The notes beneath the pieces are model-generated. The model saw nothing but the letters and a program-made list of their open reading frames with translations. It was not told the DNA's origin and ran no database searches. Made by a program: the position numbers and the translations under genes. This document shows, piece by piece, positions 1 through 10,900 of a stretch of 64,000 nt of DNA; position 1 is the stretch's first letter, and every line of letters starts with the position of its first letter. The stretch comes from Cafeteria roenbergensis (Eukaryota; Sar; Bigyra; Bicosoecida; Cafeteriaceae): NCBI GenBank assembly GCA_008330645.1, contig VLTN01000047.1, positions 62,001 to 126,000 of the forward strand. The letters are read 5' to 3'.

Positions 1-195
1 TGTTCGGGCTGGCGCCCCGCGCGGATCCACCCGGGCTCGGCGTGTGCCGTGGGCGGGAAGCGGGTGGGTGGTATGGGCGGGGTAGGGGTGGTGGTTGCGC
101 TTGGAATGCTGCAGCGGGGCCAGTGTCGCGCTCATTGCTGTGCCTGTGAGCAGGCGTCACAACCGGGTATGTAAAATCTGCGCTGCCGATCATCT

Positions 196-268
196 GCTTG
201 TGTAGCTCAGTTGGTAGAGCATAGGACTCTTAATCCTGTAGTCGCGGGTTCGAGCCCCGTCATGAGCT
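196..268 (+). tRNA. tRNA-Lys (anticodon CTT), copy 1
   Basis: The cloverleaf can be drawn by hand. The acceptor stem 196-202 pairs with 261-267 with two G-U pairs. The D arm is GCTC/GAGC. The anticodon loop CTCTTAA places CTT at the anticodon, and the T arm has loop TTCGAGC. Internal Pol III promoter boxes are intact: A box TAGCTCAGTTGG at 203-214 and B box GGTTCGAGCC at 247-256. There is no intron and CCA is not encoded. The discriminator base would be T, which is unusual for tRNA-Lys. Confidence 0.95.
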
Positions 269-272
269 GACA

Positions 273-277
273 TTTTT
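273..277 (+). terminator. Pol III T5 terminator of tRNA-Lys copy 1
   Basis: Five consecutive T residues lie 5 bp after the tRNA 3' end, as expected for RNA polymerase III termination. The same tract recurs in copies 2 and 3. Confidence 0.8.
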
Positions 278-835
278 GCACCCGCAACGCCCAGTCCGCA
301 GCGCTCGCCCCCACAGCGTGTGTTGGGCTGATTCGGCGTTTTTGTGCGCGGGCAGTGTGGCGACGGCGGGCCTGCTGCGGGGACGCACGGGCGACGCACG
401 GCCGGCCCGATTCGGCGAGAGCACAGTCAGCGCGCCGTTTGTGGCGTCGGTTGCCGGCCTTCACCGCCGACAGCGCGTGTGAATCCCGCCGTCGGGGCCT
501 GGGGGACAGCCTGGGGCGCGTGCGGGCCACTCCGGTGGAGGCCCGGTTCCGGGGGCACCGTATGGGCGCGGTGGGCAGTGCGGGCGGCCGGCTTGGGGCG
601 GATCCTGCAGGGCGGCGCTGTTCACGCACGGGGATGCACGTGTTCGGGCCGGCGCCCCGCGCGGATCCACCCGGGCTCGGCGTGTGCCGTGGGCGGGAAG
701 CGGGTGGGTGGTATGGGCGGGGTAGGGGTGGTGGTTGCGCTTGGAATGCTGCAGCGGGGCCAGTGTTGCGCTCATTGCTGTGCCTGTGAGCAGGCGTCAC
801 AACCGGGTATGTAAAATCTGCGCTGCCGATCATCT

Positions 836-908
836 GCTTGTGTAGCTCAGTTGGTAGAGCATAGGACTCTTAATCCTGTAGTCGCGGGTTCGAGCCCCGT
901 CATGAGCT
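836..908 (+). tRNA. tRNA-Lys (anticodon CTT), copy 2
   Basis: Identical to copy 1, offset by exactly 640 bp, with intact A and B boxes. Confidence 0.95.
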
Positions 909-912
909 GACA

Positions 913-917
913 TTTTT
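913..917 (+). terminator. Pol III T5 terminator of tRNA-Lys copy 2
   Basis: T5 tract 5 bp downstream of the tRNA, at the same place in the repeat unit as in copy 1. Confidence 0.8.
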
Positions 918-1475
918 GCACCCGCAACGCCCAGTCCGCAGCGCTCGCCCCCACAGCGTGTGTTGGGCTGATTCGGCGTTTTTGTGCACTGGCGGTATGG
1001 CGACGGCGGGCCTGCTGCGGGGACGCACGGGCGACGCACGGCCGGCCCGATTCGGCGAGAGCACAGTCAGCGCGCCGTTTGTGGCGTCGGTTGCCGGCCT
1101 TCACCGCCGATAGCGCGTGTGAATCCCGCCGTCGGGGCCTGGGGGACAGCCTGGGGCGCGTGCGGGCCACTCCGGTGGAGGCCCGGTTCCGGGGGCACCG
1201 TATGGGCGCGGTGGGCAGTGCGGGCGGCCGGCTTGGCGGGGATCCTGCAGGGCGGCGCTGTTCACGCATGGGGATGCACGTGTTCGGGCCGGCGCCCCGC
1301 GCGGATCCACCCGGGCTCGGCGTGTGCCGTGGGCGGGAAGCGGGTGGGTGGTATGGGCGGGGTAGGGGTGGTGGTTGCGCTTGGAATGCTGCAGCGGGGC
1401 CAGTGTTGCGCTCATTGCTGTGCCTGTGAGCAGGTGTCACAACCGGGTATGTAAAATCTGCGCTGCCGATCATCT

Positions 1476-1548
1476 GCTTGTGTAGCTCAGTTGGTAGAGC
1501 ATAGGACTCTTAATCCTGTAGTCGCGGGTTCGAGCCCCGTCATGAGCT
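1476..1548 (+). tRNA. tRNA-Lys (anticodon CTT), copy 3
   Basis: Identical to copies 1 and 2, offset by 1280 bp from copy 1. It lies in the last, truncated repeat unit, whose similarity ends about 100 bp downstream at 1651. Confidence 0.95.
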
Positions 1549-1552
1549 GACA

Positions 1553-1557
1553 TTTTT
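1553..1557 (+). terminator. Pol III T5 terminator of tRNA-Lys copy 3
   Basis: T5 tract 5 bp downstream of tRNA copy 3. Confidence 0.8.
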
Positions 1558-1775
1558 GCACCCGCAACGCCCAGTCCGCAGCGCTCGCCCCCACAGCGTG
1601 TGTTGGGCTGATTCGGCGTTTTTGTGCGCGGGCAGTGTGGCGACGGCGGGCTCTTTGCTGGGGTCCGGCTGGTTTGACAACCGCACTCCCTGGCTGGGAT
1701 TCACTTTGCCTCGGCAGCCTGCCTCTCCAAGTCGCACTCCCCCCACCAGCGCTGGGCTTCCCAGCTGACGAGCTC

Positions 1776-3009
1776 TCAAGCACGCACATTCTTGGCACTG
1801 GACGGAACACGCAGCTCCCCGCTGCGGGCAATGGTGAGCTGGCCGCCGCTTCCAGCCTCGAACGCCTTCTCGATCTCATGAACTACCTCCATCCCAGTCA
1901 TGACATTCCCCATCACGACATTCTGGTAGTCCATGAACGGGCTCTTTCCGAGGGCGACGTAGAATTGGGATGTGGCGTTGCCAGGTCCTCCGGGGCTGAC
2001 CATGGACAGCACTCCAGCGCCGCTGTGCCGCAGAGTGTGGGGCTCGTCAGGCAGCGGAAGTCCACTGGCTGAGCGACCACCCAGGCCCGAGCCGTGGGTG
2101 ATGTCGCCCCCCCGCAAGAATGAGCCCGGGACCACGGCGTGGATTCGCGAACCCTTGTACCCGTACCCAGGCTCGCCAGTGCACAGCTTGCGGAAGTTCT
2201 CCGCCGTTGCGGGCACGACATCCTGCGGAGCAAGCACAAGATCACAACAGACGGAGTCGACAGAGATGGGCTTTGAGACACGCAAAGCGCTTCGTGCCCC
2301 CAGCTGCAGGCTGCGTCCAGGTTTCCCGGAGAGCCACGCATGTGGCATCCAAGCAAGACACGCTCTAGCAACCACACGGGACCGCTTGACAAGCGCTTGC
2401 GTCGAGGTTCAGATTCCCCGCATCGCAAGCACCTTCCACTCCGCTGTGAGGAGTCTTGCATCGCCAGATGCCTGTCATGCCCCCCCGCCTCCCCCACCCC
2501 CCTCCCTGGTGACCCAAAGATGCGCGTGCGCACTGCGGTGCTGCAGATGGGGCCCTGCGCCGCCGGCGAGTTTCGGGTTCTGGGCTCACCTTGCGCAGCT
2601 GGAACGTCACCCGGCCCATCGGCTTCCCGTCGAGCTCCAGGTCGAAGAAGACGACCGGATTCCCGGCAATCAAAGGAGTAGACAGCACGGCTGCCTCGTC
2701 CCGAGAGGGCGCCGAGGGGTCGATGTAGTCGGTCCATGCCCTGAAGGTGCCATACGCAACAAACGCGATTGCGCCGGCCACGGTCACCTGAAATGCCAGG
2801 CGCTGGGTGGGCGTCTCGCGGTACCACGACATAGGCCCCCCTGATGGCCTTGACTCCTTGGGACCAGACGCCTTGGGGCCGCCTTCAGGAGCGCGCCCGG
2901 TTGTCGAAAACCGCGCGCGTGGGACAGCGCCAGCTGAGGGCCGCGGACGCGCAGCTGCCCGCACAGCGCCTGCGAAGGGTCCAGCCGCACACCTGCGGAC
3001 AAATGCCAT
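1776..3009 (-). CDS. Membrane-anchored cyclophilin-type PPIase, probably mitochondrial and catalytically degenerate
   Basis: Two exons, 3009-2590 and 2222-1776 (intron 367 bp, GTGAGC...CAG, phase 0), give 288 aa. The start MAFVRRC opens an Arg/Ala-rich presequence typical of mitochondrial import. A single hydrophobic helix follows (LAFQVTVAGAIAFVAYGTF, about residues 82-100), then the cyclophilin domain from FFDLELDG to the stop. The fold signatures TAENFRKLCTGE, GGDITHGSG and SQFYVALGK are clear. Aligned to human CypA, the catalytic residues are replaced: R55 by Ala169, F60 by Ser174, Q63 by Arg177, W121 by Phe236 and H126 by Asn241. It may bind or scaffold rather than isomerise prolines. 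It is head-to-head with the small protein gene at 3214. Confidence 0.85.
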
Positions 3010-3213
3010 TGCGGTCCCTGGGTGCTCGCCTTGGCGGGCGGGTGTGCAGCGCCTCCTTGCCGCTTCCGGGCGAACTGGTTTCGAAGCAGGGCGCGGACGC
3101 TGCAACGTCATCCGGCAATCGCGCATGGCGGCAAGTGTGCCAATCACTCTGCACGAGCTGCCTGGAGCCCCTTTGAAGGCGCACGCGCTGAGGTCCTTTG
3201 CTTTCTACCAGCC
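3010..3213. promoter_or_regulatory. Putative bidirectional promoter, cyclophilin/small membrane protein
   Basis: A 204-bp spacer between two divergent start codons must hold both promoters. It contains AACTGGTT at 3073-3080, seen also in two other divergent spacers. Confidence 0.45.
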
Positions 3214-3976
3214 ATGGCACTTCGCAGCAGCAAACGCGCTGGCAAGACTGTCGCAGCCGTCGGCGCGCTGCTTGTCGCTGGGGGCTTCGCTTCGATTCCC
3301 TTCTTGTTCACCAAGTCCCAGGTGAGCCGCCTCACGGTGAAAGGCAGGCCACAGCGCCGAAGCCGATACGCCGCCCTTTTTCTCTTTCGCCGCCGGAACC
3401 ATCCTGGCGCGTGGCGCGTTCGTGCAGTCGGCGTTGACGATGTCAGGCCGTCGAGCAAGACTCGCGCGCACTAATGGCCCCACGGCTGTGCACCAGGGCG
3501 CACTCGTCGCCCGCATGCGCAGGTGCGCCTGACTGACAAGGAGGGTAGCCTGACGGGAACTCAGATCCAGCGAGGAGCGTTCTTGAACAGTGGTGAGCGT
3601 GTGGTTCGCAGGCCAGCTGCCGGTGACCGACGCAACTTTGGTGTGTCTGGCCCACGGGCCTTTGCGGCCGCTTGGCAGTGTGGCCTTGCAGTTTGGCGCC
3701 TCAGAAGCATTGCGGCATTGGGGGTGGATGTTGCTGATTTGCCGAGCGCTTTTGAGGATTCGCGCTGGAGCTGGCGCAGGCAGCAAAGATGTTGGCGTGG
3801 ACCCCGATTGGGACTTGAAGACGGGCACCTACAAGAAGGCTGGCACCTCCTTCAACCCGTCGGAGGAAGATGTGGCGAAGTTCAGGCGTCAGCACGGAAT
3901 GCGGGACCCGCTGGAGGTCGAGCGCCTGCTGAAGGAGCGGCGCGCAGCAAAGGCTGGCGCTTCCCGCACCGAGTGA
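3214..3976 (+). CDS. Small single-pass membrane protein, unknown function (three exons)
   Basis: Exons 3214-3321, 3523-3592 and 3780-3976 join in frame (375 nt, 124 aa) across GTGAGC...CAG introns of 201 and 187 bp. The protein has a short basic N terminus, one membrane helix (about residues 12-31, TVAAVGALLVAGGFASIPFL), a motif-like stretch LTGTQIQRGAFLNSGSKDVG, then DPDWDLKTGTYKKAG and a charged C-terminal helix. The Arg/Lys-flanked single helix would suit a mitochondrial inner-membrane or ER protein. I do not recognise the family, although the middle segment looks conserved rather than random. The gene is divergent from the cyclophilin, 204 bp apart. Confidence 0.7.
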
Positions 3977-4155
3977 TAGCCGTATTTGCGTCTTAACCGG
4001 CCCGTTTGTGGAATGGTGCCTCGCCGGGACCGGCAGGAGGGTCGCGTGTCTGCCCCCACACAACTCTCTTTACGTCGCCGCCTCGCGTTTGTTGCCAGTT
4101 CCTGGCTCTGCCGCAAGCTCGCCTCGCCAAACTCGACCACCCCTCCACAGCCGCA

Positions 4156-4743
4156 ATGCCTCGGCGGTACTACTGCGACTACTGCGACTCTGCAGTGACA
4201 AACTCAAGTGTGAGCTGTCGTTGCGAACGCAGGCGCTGCGGGCGAGCTGGGGGAGCGCAGTTGCGATGCGCCGCTGGCCGCGCCTTTGTCGTGCTCGCAG
4301 TTCAGGGCGCGGCGGCAGCACAACTACGGCTTCAAACACAGAGAGGCCTGGATGGAGTACTATGCGCAAGTGAGACTGCTGCCGGCGGCCTTGCTGCGGC
4401 CTTGCGGATCCGGCGGTGCTGTTGCTTGGCAGCCTGAGCGTAGCAATCACGATTCGCAGCGTCACTGGTTGCTCTCCTCCCCGACCCGCCGCAGTTCCAG
4501 CGCCACCCCAAGTACGACCCACGCGTCCGCATGCCCCCAATGGGACACGTGCCGGGGCCCGGGTTCTTCCCCGGCCCGCCCCCCGCCATGCCCTTCCAGC
4601 CGTTCAGGCCAGGACCGCCCCAAGCTGCTCGCCCAGGCGGCCCTCCCGCGGGCGGCGGGGCCCCAGCAGGGATAATCCCCGCGAGTGGTCCGGCAAGTGG
4701 GCCACCGCACAGTGCTCCCTCTGGTGGTGGCGCCACCCAGTGA
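4156..4743 (+). CDS. U1 small nuclear ribonucleoprotein C (U1-C)
   Basis: Three exons, 4156-4209, 4301-4369 and 4495-4743 (introns 91 and 125 bp, all phase 0), give 123 aa. The N-terminal matrin-type C2H2 zinc finger is complete: Cys7 and Cys10 in YYCDYCDSAV, then His25 and His31 in RRQHNYGFKH. The spacing (14 residues, then 5) equals that of human U1-C. It is followed by AWMEYYAQ and a Pro/Gly/Met-rich tail (MPPMGHVPGPGFFPGPPPAM), also typical. U1-C stabilises pairing of U1 snRNA with the 5' splice site, so this is part of the machinery that reads the GTGAGY donors seen across the window. Confidence 0.93.
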
Positions 4744-4930
4744 CATCGTTTGGCGGCTTCCCTGTTCCGCTTGCGGGCCTCCGACTGCGAGCCGTGCCGC
4801 TTCGTTGAATGTGTGTGGGTTTCCCTTCTTTTGTGCGCGCCCAACGTTGCTCGCGGGCCTGTTTGGTCGGTGATTGCTTGCGGCGATGGCCCAAAGCTCT
4901 CGCGGTGCGCTGAACTGGAAGCAGCTTCGC

Positions 4931-7900
4931 TCAATCAATCCCAGACAAGTGCCCGAGCGGCTCCTCGAGCACCCCGGCCACCACAGGCAAGGATGCCTTG
5001 CGAGCAGTCGCAGACGCGGCTCGCAGAGCTGCCGCGACGAGCTCCGCACTCGACGCTCCGCCCGCCCGGGCGGCTGCCACTGCGACCGAGACCGCGCAGT
5101 TGGCCGCAACAAGCCGGGCATTGGATGGCCACTCGCTATGGGCAGCTTCGTCTGGTCCTGTCAGTGCAAGGCACGCACGGAGTAGGGAGGTGGATGGTGC
5201 GGCCGCGCAACTCCCGTCAGCGGTCACCAGAAGGGCAGACACCGCGGCGACAGCTTGCGAGGCTGCAGTCTGCAGCTGCCAAGAAGCTTGCACCAGTGGA
5301 AGCCCTGAAGCTGACTTGCAGGATATAACTCTCTCGCCTGCTGCGAAAAAAGCCTCGGCGAGACAACATGGCGATCCGCCAGTTGAGACAACTCCGTGCT
5401 GTGCGGCCGCAACGACAGCGCCACTGAACTGCAGAGCTGCGACGGCGAGCGCCATCTCCGGCTTGGACGTACTTGCACTGACTGCGCCCAGACCTGCTGA
5501 TGAGTCGCCACCCCCTGCAGGGAGACCCGCACTGTCCCCGCCAGCAACCTCGGTCGACTGGTCAGCCGCACGCGCAGGTGCCATGCAGCCCTCAAGCGCG
5601 TCTGCGATCGACGCCCCGAGCCGTCCACAGTGGGAGCGGCACAAGGAGCCCGCCGCTGACAACCAGGGGCGCGCACCAGGCGCATCTCCGTCGCCACAGC
5701 CCGCAGCAGGGGCAGCGGGTTCCTTGCGCTCACAACTTGCCACTGCCATGGACGAAGCGAGCAGCAGGACGGTTGTCGCAACGCGCAACCCACAAGCCCG
5801 GACTAGAGCCGGCGTGGTCGACGTTCGGGTGGCTGCTCGAATAGCCTCCTGGAGCAGCGCCAACGCCCCAGGCAGCAGGCGAACCGGGGGACCAAGAGAC
5901 ACGACAGCCGAGGGGTTCGCGCAGGCACAGGCAAGTGCGGCATCCAGCACTGCCTCTTTGCCGCTCCACCACCGACCACGCATGGCCAGAACCGCCGCAG
6001 AAAGCGGCCCCAGTGAGCGCTCGCCTGACAGCTCCGGAACAACGATGGCTGGCCCAAGGGCTGCCGCTCCAGCATTCCTCAGTCGCCCTGCACCAGAGAC
6101 GCCCAGCGACGACGCCCAGATTGGCAGAAGTGGCCGAGGGTCACTGGCAGCGGGCAAGTTTGCCCCCCCTGCAGGGACCGAAGCCGGCAATATGGCGTCC
6201 AGGTTCGCTGCCAGCCCCTCAGCTGTGGAGCCATCGCGCCTTCGAGATGCACGGGCGCTGGGAGGCGCGCACGGCGAGAAAGCAGCGCCCGACACCCCGT
6301 CCAGCAAAGAGAACGGGAGGGACTCGGCAGGACTGAGCAGCTTGACAGCTGCGGCAAGGGCTGCAGCGCCAGCTCTGCGGCGAGCCCACACGGGTGACCG
6401 CATGGCTGCGCGGGCTGCCAGAACAACTTGCGGTGCGGCGACGCGCAATGCTGATGCGACTGTTCCTGGGGTGAACGACTTCGCAGCTGCCTGCCAGGCA
6501 TCCTTCTCCTGGTCACCGTCGTCACTGCCAAGGGCTGAGAGCCCAACAAACGCCAGCGGGAAGAGGGAGTCCCGAGCGATTGTCCATCGCTCCCCTTCAA
6601 GAGCCGAAGAGAGGGCAAGGGCGGCCTCTGCCGCTGCCACCGACGACCCTTCGAAGCCTGCCCAGTCAGCTTTGCTCCACTCGGCTGCTTGTGAAGCAGC
6701 GGCCCCTGCCGCAGCCGGGGACGGCCTTGTTGGATCCTCCCAGGCCCCGGTTGCCAGATCCCACGGGCCGAGAGCCCCAGTGCCAACCGATGTAACTTCC
6801 CGCCACTCCGAATCCCTTCCCACCGCCAGGCTTTCAATGTCTGCCAGCAGAGTGCGGAAGTCCTCCATCGGCGCAATGCGGGCGGCTTGGGCAAGGGCGG
6901 ACACTCCGAATCTCCTCACTGGCGCACTCGGGTCGCTCAAGACCCCACCTGCCACGAGGCGCCTCATCGGCACGGCAACAAAGGGCGCGGCAAGGGAGCC
7001 AGCGGCAGAGAGCACGTCTCGAAGCGCAAAGGACGCTGCACCGCGCGCGAGAAGAGCGCGCGCCGGGGCGCAGCTCTCGCTCAAAGTCTCAAGCAAGGCG
7101 AGCAGCGCCGGCTTGCCATGCTGGGCACCCCCATCACTGCTACCCTGAGAAGTACGCGAGGTTGCGGGGCTGTCAAGCGAGAGGCACGGGCCGGCCAGCT
7201 GAGCAGCACTCGCTTCACGAACTTGAGCGACCAAGTTGTCGACCACGCCCCAAGCAGGGGACGCGCGAACCGCAGCAAGCCGAGCTGCCTCCAGAGTTGC
7301 GCCAGAAACTCCTCCGAGGTCAAGCGCAGTTCCTCCGCCAGCGTTGGCATGTGACTGCAGATACTCGGCGGTGGAGTCCTCCAAGTCAGGGATGACCTGC
7401 AGCAGTGCCTGCATGATGCTCGATGCCCAAGGCAATACGAATGCGCGGGCAGCGCCCGTGATCGAAACCACCGCTCGCAAGGCTGCAAGCCGAGCGTGGC
7501 GGTACGGCGCGTCCAGCCCGTCACGCAGAAGAACCGGAAGCACCTCGGCCAGCGACGCTGCAGCCACGCTCGGGCCCACAATGGCCGGGTCACACTGGCT
7601 CCGGGAGAGTAAGGCACACTTTGCTGCTGCTTGGCTTGCCGCCTTGGCGACGGGCTCAGACGAGTCACACAGGCCCCTGACAGACGCCTGCCAAGCTCTT
7701 GCAAGCATGGCTGCTCCCATCGTCCCCGAGCCGAGCTCGCTGAGCGCGCTCGGCAGCGTTTCGAGAGCAGCAGCGCGGATCCGCCAGTCTGCAGCCCTGG
7801 ACGCGACCAGAGACACGTAGTCCAGAACCCGAGCAGCGAACGTGGCCAGTGCGGTAGTTGGCTCCACTGTGAGGCCTGCCCAGATCCGTTGGGCAGCGAC

Positions 7901-10900
7901 GCGCCTGTCCTTTCGGGGATCGTGGAGCGCCAGCACGAGCGGAGGCACAAGCGCAGGCAAGAATGGCATACACCTGGCGCACGCCACGGCCCGGAGATAG
8001 GTGAGTACGAGTGGCAGCACTGCCTCCCCAGTTGCAACGGCTTCCTCCTGCCCTGCAGCCATTGACAGAGACGTCGCGGGCCTGGGAGCAGGGCGAGGCG
8101 GCGGCTCGGCGATGAGCGCCGCCAGTGAGTAGAAAATTGCGACATCCCCCGCTGCCGCTGCCAGCTCGGCCAGCAACGCAGTTGGCCCAGCATGCAATCC
8201 GAAGCTGGGAGCACCTGCGCTGCCGTGAAGTTTCGCGGCAAGCAGCTGCACTGCCTCTGCGCCAGCCATCACAGTGGCTGGGCAAGGCCATGACGGGTCG
8301 AAGCAGTAAGGGCCACCAGTGTAGCTGGTTGCCGAGGCGGCGCCAGTGAGCTCCAGCCCGTCACTTGTAGTTGCTGTTGTCTCGTCAAACACCAGTGCCA
8401 ATCCTCGCGAGCACGTCTCGGCGAGCGCCGACCCGGGCGCGGCGACCCCCAGCCCTTGGAAAAACGCTGCGCGCGCCAGCTCCCAGTGGCTCGAGACGTC
8501 GGGCCTCGCCCCAAAGGCAGCCACAACGCTGAGGGCCCACACCGCGCCGGCCAGCCGAACCGTGCCGTCCCGGTCCTGCATTGACACCGTAAGGCAGTGA
8601 AGCAGCAATCTCGCCGCCACGCTCTCTCCACCCGCGACTCGCTCGCCCACGTCAAGGCCTGAACAGCAGGCTTCCACGAGTGCCCCCGCCACTCTTGCGA
8701 GTGACTCCTCGTCCCGGGCCGCCCCGACCCTCAGGATGCCGGCCACGGCAGCGTCCCGCACCAGCGGCGATGAATCTCCACGTGCAATGGCGCCGAGGCA
8801 TTTCACGCACGCCAGCCTAAGCCTGCTGCCTTCGGAGGCCATTGCGCCCAGCGCACGGGCGTGCCGCGTCTCAAGATCGTCCAGCCTGCGGGCGTCTCCG
8901 GCAACTGTCCCGTGGTTGCGACCTGTGGGTGCATCTCGCCGTATGCTCGCCAATGCCTCAATGGCTCGGACCAAAGCCATTCGGCTGCTGCCGCCAGCTG
9001 CTGCGTCTGCACCGGACTCGACGCCGTCCAGGAATGGCAACTCTTGCGCACGAGCAAGCACAGTCATAGCCTCCACCGCTGCAATCTGAAGCTCCTCAAT
9101 TGGCGAGGCCGTTCCCGCCACCAGTGTCGAAGCACACGCAGCAACTAGAGAAGGAGGAAAGGCTGCAGAGGCTGCCTCGCCGGAGCTATTCGTGCTGCCG
9201 CCAGCTTGACTCGCCAGGCCCGACACGACTGCAAGAGCATGCCCAATGGCCAGAGTGGCACCCACACGCCGCAGAGCATCTCTCTCCTCTTCGACACCAG
9301 CTCGCCCAACGGCGGGGGCACGCACCGACGAAACCACCCGACCTGCAGCGGGAGTCTGACCTCCTGCCATGTCCAGCAAATCAGCCAGCAGCTCCACAGC
9401 CTGGCCCCTCGATCCCGAGCCAGGCCACCGCACCACGCAGCCGATGAGCATGGCCCCGCATGCCCTTGTCGCTGGGTGGCCGGACAACAGGAGCCCTCGC
9501 ACCCAGTCGCCGCGGGTGTGCAAATGCTCGCCAACCATGTCTGGGGCTGCAAGCCCGAATGCAGCCAACGCGCTGCTGGCGGCCACCACGGCTGCGTTGT
9601 CGCCGGCCGACAGAGCAGTCGCAGCTGCCTCAGAAAGCACTGTGTGGCGGGAAAGCACGCTCTCGCACAGCGACAAGCAGGCTTTGGCGGCAGCGCGATC
9701 TCCGCTCGAGGCCTCAGCGGTCAGCAGTCGACGAAGGGCGTCCGTTGGCTGCAAGCTGCGGGCACTCTGTGCGTCGGGCCGGTGGCTTGCCGTCGATGCC
9801 CGGACCGATGCCGTCGCCTCGGCCTTGGCCCGCAACGAGGCGACCACGGTCGCGATGGCGGCAGCTTGGCCGAGGGGTGGTAGCCTGGCAAACGCACACC
9901 CCGATCGAACGACCTCCGCTGCCGACGGCCGGGGCCGCTTGGGGTCGGGCGAGTCCCCAACGCGAGTGTCGCCAGCCGAAACCGGCGCGCCCCACTGCAA
10001 GGCAGCCGGGCGGAGCAGCGCCGTGCAGATTGCGCTGGCAGCGGCAAAACCCGTGGCCCGAGGGTCGTTGGATGCGCGAGGGATGGGGCGTGCCAGGTCG
10101 AACGGATCTGAGTCAGGCTCGTACATGGTCCACCAGCCGTGGTCGGCGTCACTCTCGAGTGCCGCAGCGATGGGGTCTGACAGCGCGGCGCGAAGCAGCC
10201 CGGCAGGGTCCAAGAAGCCCTTGGGTGGCGTCGAGGAAGACAATGGCGCGCTCGAGGAGGCGCCCGTTGACTCGCGGGGACGACCTGCTCCTTCAGCAAT
10301 CAGCGAACGGCGAGGGCGAGTTGGGGTCAGCAAGCGCGTGGCTGCGTCCCTGTGCTCCGCTCGGGAATCACCCGCCAGTTGGAAGGCGATGCAAGCTCGC
10401 AGCACGCTTGTGCTCGGAAAGGCCTCGCGCGCCCACTCCAGGGACACTTGACGAGTCCTGTGATCTGGTGATGACGACATGGCGAGCAGGCGGGAGCCGA
10501 GGGACTCCAATACCGGCGCGGGGGCTTGCTTGTAGGCCCTCGCCAGCGCGGCCGCCGCCTGGCTGGCAGCCAAGGCTTCTTCCTTCCGGCCTGCCTCGAT
10601 GGCTCGCTCGAGCAGATCCCACACGGAAGTCGCAACTTCGTCGCTGGCAGCGATAACCGCGCTCGATGCTTGTGCGGCCGCCGGAAGAAGGCCCAGTGCA
10701 ACAGATTGCAAGTTGGCCGCATCGGCAAGTGGCCGACCTGCTTGCTCCAGCCGGCCGGTAGCGGCGCGGAGGAGGGTCTTGGTCAGCGCTGGACCGACGG
10801 CCTTGAGGCGGTGGCTTGGAGATTTGCGCAGCATCCACGAGCACAACGCAGCGGCCGCCCGCCGTGTCTGGGTCGTGGACAAGGAACCAAACAGGCCCGA

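Larger units (their letters stand above)
1..1651. repeat. 640-bp direct tandem repeat carrying tRNA-Lys
   Basis: The sequence repeats with an exact 640-bp period: position 1 matches 641 and 1281 with only a few substitutions. Copies run 1-640, 641-1280 and a partial third copy 1281-1651; similarity stops abruptly after 1651. The array begins before the left window edge, so its true copy number is unknown. Each unit has one tRNA-Lys(CUU) followed by a T5 tract, and the remaining ~560 bp is GC-rich spacer with no convincing gene. Near-identity of the spacer as well as the tRNA points to recent amplification or ongoing homogenisation. Confidence 0.95.

Noticed and set aside
190-399. Minus-strand open frames across each tRNA-Lys copy (also 830-1039 and 1487-1879)
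   Set aside because: They are antisense translations of the tRNA and spacer, a well-known source of false proteins; the cloverleaf and T5 tract explain the sequence.
4998-7148. 716-aa plus-strand open frame
   Set aside because: It is antisense to the ECM29 exon; long antisense frames are expected in GC-rich codons, and it has no motif and an Ala/Arg/Ser-only composition.
9369-10656. Two overlapping long plus-strand frames (360 and 398 aa)
   Set aside because: Also antisense to ECM29, low-complexity, no family signature.
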